This document shows positions 60,358 through 64,000 of a DNA stretch of 64,000 nt, piece after piece. A model generated the notes under the pieces. The model saw only the letters and a program-made list of their open reading frames with translations, did no database searches and was not told the DNA's origin. The stretch's first letter is position 1. Each line of letters opens with the position of its first letter. The translations under genes were made by a program, and so were the position numbers. Origin of the DNA: Zerene cesonia (lineage: Eukaryota; Arthropoda; Insecta; Lepidoptera; Pieridae); the NCBI RefSeq assembly GCF_012273895.1, contig NW_024045131.1, positions 2,924,741 through 2,988,740 of the forward strand, given 5' to 3'.

Positions 60358-60479
60358 TTTTTCATCAAGGTATGTTTCTGTGAATCTCAGGAACGACTGA
60401 ATCGATTTCAGAAATCCCTTTACTGCTGTTTATGTACGTGGTCTATATGTAGGTACCACGAATGTCTAGGCGACTGTTA
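60358..60479 (+). mobile_element. Helitron-like H4, strongly diverged
   Basis: 'atctcaggaacgactgaatc', 'gtggtctatatgt', CTAG at 60476-60479. Confidence 0.45.
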
Positions 60480-60763
60480 ATTTTTAATATTGATGCTATG
60501 TTCACGTAAACTGTTATAGCTTTAGTCAAAATCAAGTTATTAATTAAATAAGACAATAACTAATCAACAATTATTATAAATAGACAACTTCTTTTATTTG
60601 TTATTAACGGCTACCATCTAAATTACATCGACTAAAGTTCTTTTTTGTCACGTAACTTGAATGTCACTTTTTTCTCTGGGTTGCCACCTCATGTATAATT
60701 AAAAATGTGTGACCATCGTAAATGGTTATATATTTAATTTAAAATAATTCTAATAAATGCTTT

Positions 60764-61095
60764 TCAAATATGAGTATCGTTAGAATATAGATAAGCATTC
60801 TCTAGTGGTTCTAACTTACAAGCTCGGCAACTGAAATATGTTTTAGGTCGCGTGGTAAGCGCTATGTGGACATTTGACATTTGTTTGAGTTCTTTTAAAA
60901 GCTTGATTTTTTCACATTTCACAGCTCGAAGGGAGTAGAGATTTACAAATTTTAGCTTGATACCTTCACGCGTTCGTGAAATAAGTGACGTCAGATAGAC
61001 CGAAGTTATCCTATAAGGGTTCTGACCTTGCTTTTGGGGTCTTTCATACGTACGATTCATATAGGTGCCGATTCTTGTTTCGGTACGGAACCCTA
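60764..61095 (-). repeat. Unclassified repeat-like block
   Basis: Right part 'gcttgataccttcacgcgtt', 'atcctataagggttctgacc', 'ggtacggaaccct' resembles a common lepidopteran interspersed repeat known to me only by appearance. A 98-residue minus-strand frame (60764-61060) lies inside it and has no recognised domain. Confidence 0.35.
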
Positions 61096-61318
61096 GGAGA
61101 GAACTCGTTAAATGAGTTAATGACGTATATTGATATCAATGGAGATTAATCTAATGTACTCAAGTACTCCTGGTTAATGTGGAAGATCATTAATCAATTG
61201 GCTATTATATATCTATCATTTGAAATGTTCCGGATACTCTGGGACTATTAAGTTTCAATGTTTAATCTTGAAAATAAATATTATGCCTGAATAAAATACA
61301 AATAATGTAATGTTATAA

Positions 61319-61522
61319 TCACACTAATATTATAAATGTGACAGTTTGTTTGGATGTTTGTCCGTCAATCACGCTGGAAGTATTGAACGGATTTTGATGA
61401 AATTTTGTAGACAGATCACGTATGAGCTGAGGGGTGATAGGATACTTTTTATCCCGATTAAATGCTCCCTTAGGGTAAGACAGGTATCTTGATATCCGGG
61501 CGGAGCCGGGGCGAGCGTCTAG
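61319..61522 (+). mobile_element. Helitron-like H3, complete
   Basis: Starts TCACACTAATATTATAAATG, ends 'ggggcgagcgtCTAG'. Confidence 0.9.
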
Positions 61523-61632
61523 CGTCATATAGAAGTGTCAACCTCATTAAATTTAAACCCTATTTTCATCGTTTTTTTTTTAATTTTTATATAATACATT
61601 ACAATAAAGAAAAAAAGAAAAATTAAGAATTA

Positions 61633-61755
61633 TTCCTTATCCTCTATTAAGCGGGCAGTGCATATGTATAAGCACTTCCTCTGCGTGTTCATGGGCGGTG
61701 GTGATCGTTGCCACCAACGGAACCACCAGCTCAGTTGCCCCTGACATAATAAACG
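61633..61755 (+). mobile_element. SINE S1, 3' fragment next to the exon 2 acceptor
   Basis: 'cgtgttcatgggcggtggtg', 'accaccagctcagttgcccc', 'tgacataataaac'. Ends about 30 nt before the acceptor AG at 61783-61784. Confidence 0.8.
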
Positions 61756-61784
61756 TCATATTTATATATACTTACCTTCTCCAG

Positions 61785-61941
61785 GACAACATCAACAAGC
61801 TCGCCTCAAGCGAAATCGCCCGCCGGCAGCAGCGCAGGCGCAGTCGCCAGCGCATCCACAGCACAGGGCGAGCGCACACCGACGGTGCACAACAAACAGC
61901 TCCAGAATGTCAAGGGACAAGAGCATCAGCCGCACCCATCT
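61785..61941 (+). CDS. Candidate coding exon 2, unknown protein
   Basis: 157-nt GC-rich block between acceptor 'cttaccttctccag' and donor TCT|GTAAGT (61942-61947). Continuing the exon at 23872 in phase (AG + G), it gives an arginine then 52 codons rich in Ser, Ala, Thr and Gln, containing SPQAKSPAGSSAGAVAS and ending PHPS at phase 0. All three frames are open here, so phase alone does not prove the frame; the Arg/Gln-rich frame is the alternative. The low-complexity, probably disordered segment gives no domain. Composition, both splice signals and absence of repeat homology support an exon. Confidence 0.58.
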
Positions 61942-63017
61942 GTAAGTCGTTGAGTTTGATTATCTGTGGTCGTACAGAGTCTTGGATACTTTGATTATCT
62001 GTGCGAGTTGACCGTAAGTCTGTTCGGTCGATTTAAATTTCGAATTTGACGTCGCGGTAATTGATAATAAGAATTAAATTTAGGTTTAAATTTGGAATGA
62101 AATTCGATGTTGAATAAATTCCAATTAGATTCGAAATTTTGAACTATATTTGAAAGGAATTACTTCTAAATCGCAAAAAAACTGAAACTATGTCCAAGTA
62201 TACATAAACAAATTATTATATGACAAAGAGGGCAATCAAATTCGATATTTAAACCGATTCGATTCTTAATTGACGTTCCAATTCCTATGTTTAAAATTTC
62301 AATAAAATTATAAATTCTATTTGCACAACATTGCATTTTGATTAAAAATTTTAAATTTATCGTTCCAAATTCAAATATTTGTATGAAATTGCACTGTTAT
62401 TTAAAGTTAGCGTACGTACATATAATATGCATTTAAAATTCTGAATTTGAAGTTAAATAAAATTGGCAAAGTAAGTACAGTTGAAGTTTATTTTCTAAAT
62501 GTTGGTCGTTTAACTTAATGTTACTGTTGTTAGTTTAGATTGTTAAATGTTCTGTGTTGTTGGCAAGATGATTCAAAGTTTGCAATAAGTTAGAATTAAG
62601 TTATGTAAATGTGTGATTTATTCTATGCAAAAATAAATACATGTTTCACTCAAATTACATGAGATTAAGCTATATAGTATGAGATAAGCTAAGCTATACG
62701 GAAAATGTAAAATGATTTTTATTTTTCAATTTTTACTTGAAAAAAAATTGAGTCATCTTGTAAATGTTGATCAATGTATATGTTTTGAAAAATTAGGATC
62801 TCGGATCTCTATCTATCTATGTGCTAATACGTCTGAATGCGTGGTAAAATAGGCTCTAAGAGCTAAGCATAGAATACATATTTGCATATACGTAACACAC
62901 TATACCTACACTCTAAAGAAAAAACAAGTAGGACTAAGAAAAGGGAAAGAGATGTCATAAGATATATTGATTTATTTATTATCAATACGATAGTTATAAG
63001 GTACAATGTTTTTTATT
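61942..63017. other. Post-exon AAATTC-rich tract and AT spacer
   Basis: From about 62025 to 62470 the sequence is built from degenerate 'aaatttcgaattt', 'aaattcga' and 'gaattta' words. No further exon signal is convincing. Confidence 0.4.
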
Positions 63018-63151
63018 TATGTTTAAAACTACGTAACAGATTTTGATAGGATTTTTAATAGATTGATTCAAGAGAAAGTTTTATATATATATAATAACAT
63101 CTATTAAACTACATCGAATTTCAGGTGTGGAAAACTGCGGGTAAAAGCTAG
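63018..63151 (+). mobile_element. Helitron-like H2, 5' truncated
   Basis: 'aaactacgtaacagattttg', 'gattgattcaagagaaagtt', ending 'ctgcgggtaaaagCTAG'. Confidence 0.8.
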
Positions 63152-63220
63152 TTTATAATATTAGAAAGGTGTACACATCGATCTTTTCCTTATATACGTA
63201 ATCTATTGAGATTTATTTAT

Positions 63221-63358
63221 TTTTTTTTTTAACACTTTATTATGCTGGTGTACAAATAAACCTTAAATATAAAAACTTACAACTAGACCAGCACAGAAGG
63301 CGACCTTATCACTAAAGAGTGATCTCTTCCAGGCAACCCACTGCAAAAAGCAGGAGGT
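63221..63358 (-). mobile_element. LINE 3'-tail-like fragment
   Basis: T-run, 'aacactttattatgctggtg', 'aaggcgaccttatcactaaa', 'gagtgatctcttccaggcaa'. Longest copy of this tail. Confidence 0.5.
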
Positions 63359-63372
63359 AGGCATTAAGAACA

Positions 63373-63589
63373 TCCTATTAATCCTATTATCCTATTAATA
63401 TTATAAATGCGAAAGTTTGTATGGATGTATGGATGTTTGTTACTCTTTCACGTAAAAACTACTGAACCAATTGCCATGAAATTTGGTACGTAGACAGCTG
63501 TACAACTGGAATAACATATAGGCAACTTTTTATCCCGATATTCCTATGGGATACGGACTTACGCGGGTGAAACCGCGGGGCGCAGCTAG
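63373..63589 (+). mobile_element. Helitron-like H1, complete, triplicated 5' motif
   Basis: 5' end reads TCCTATTAA-TCCTATTA-TCCTATTA before 'atattataaatgcg'. Ends 'ccgcggggcgcagCTAG'. Confidence 0.92.
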
Positions 63590-64000
63590 TATTTTATATT
63601 TTATATAAGTACATATTGAGATTTAATATAAAAATGGAATATCTACTTAATAAAATGAACGTTTATCGCCAGTCTCGAAGCATCCATTACCCTTAATCCT
63701 TTCTCCGTGTTTAAGGAAACGTAAATAAAACTGAGTTTTCACTAATTACAGTTCAAGGTGGAAACATTAATGTTAAGTACGGTCAGCAAATCGATTTCTT
63801 TTCAAACACTACCGACTACCCGCAGCTTCGTTCGTGTTGTAATTTCTTGAAGCGAACTGAAATTGTTTTAATTATACTTGTATTAATAGGAACACTACGC
63901 TCGATTGCACGCAGTGGTTTTTTACGTGACACACAAACATACAGACGGACGAAAATTCTAAAAAATAGTCTGTATCCGTCTTATGTTGTCTTATGTAGTC
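63590..64000. other. Spacer with a decayed reverse Helitron
   Basis: 'ctacccgcagcttcgttcgt' and 'cacacaaacatacagacgga' (63818-63953) look like a degraded Helitron. The rest is unremarkable. Confidence 0.35.

Noticed and set aside
60764..61060. 98-residue minus-strand frame
   Set aside because: Lies in a repeat-like block and has no recognisable motif.
5469..63589. Autonomous Helitron (RepHel) coding region
   Set aside because: All Helitron copies are under about 400 bp (apart from SINE-split 19636-20201); no Rep or helicase motif is found on either strand.

Overview
The window looks like one intron-dominated stretch of a moth or butterfly (Lepidoptera) nuclear genome. This rests on repeat content: dense non-autonomous Helitrons ending in a short hairpin plus CTAG and inserted between A and T, a Metulj-like SINE, tRNA-derived SINEs (one with the GATGATGA tail common in Lepidoptera), and AT-rich spacer. 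Two runs of exactly 1000 N (41773-42772, 52601-53600) mark it as scaffolded draft assembly. There is no prokaryotic gene order, no CRISPR array, no rRNA, no complete tRNA gene and no long protein-coding frame; nearly all open frames lie inside repeats.

The best gene evidence is a pair of plus-strand exon candidates. One is at 23872-23996 (ATG start, strong donor) and one at 61785-61941 (good acceptor and donor). They join in phase without a stop and would bracket a 37.8 kb intron. Upstream of the first is a GC-richer block with a degenerate 30-bp array (23561-23832), a plausible promoter or 5' UTR. Inside the intron, 31162-31191 carries branch point, pyrimidine tract and CAG|GTAAGT in direct juxtaposition: the layout of a recursive ('ratchet') splice site. 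I do not recognise the protein.

Most identified sequence is repeats. Family labels used here: H1-H12 are Helitron-like families ('+' means the CTAG 3' end is to the right); S1 is a Metulj-like SINE of about 340 bp; S2 is a tRNA-derived SINE ending in acttcacttt; S3 is a tRNA-derived SINE ending in GATGATGA; PAL-A and PAL-B are two fold-back families with 12-17 bp target-site duplications; LT is a long-TIR element at 1886-3447; a hAT MITE is at 20500-20830; ACC and R are further recurrent repeats. About 30 H1 copies, 17 S1, 7 S2, 4 S3, 7 PAL-B and 6 PAL-A copies or fragments are seen, many nested, abutting tail-to-head, inverted or chimeric.

Layout: 1-23 kb is repeat-rich upstream sequence, with the LT element, the hAT MITE, a comparatively repeat-poor tract (11.9-13.4 kb) holding a cluster of GCGCCATCT motifs, and an RFX-type X-box (18.35 kb). 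23.1-24.0 kb is the promoter-like block and exon 1. 24-61.8 kb is the repeat-filled intron. 61.8-64 kb is exon 2, an AAATTC-rich tract and more repeats. The most novel-looking items are PAL-B (a small retroposed hairpin RNA with a tRNA T-arm-like centre), the ratchet site, and a 270-bp inverted duplicate (34.7 and 55.4 kb) far better conserved than its own homologous flanks. Gene-free gaps between listed features hold AT-rich sequence in which I see nothing else.
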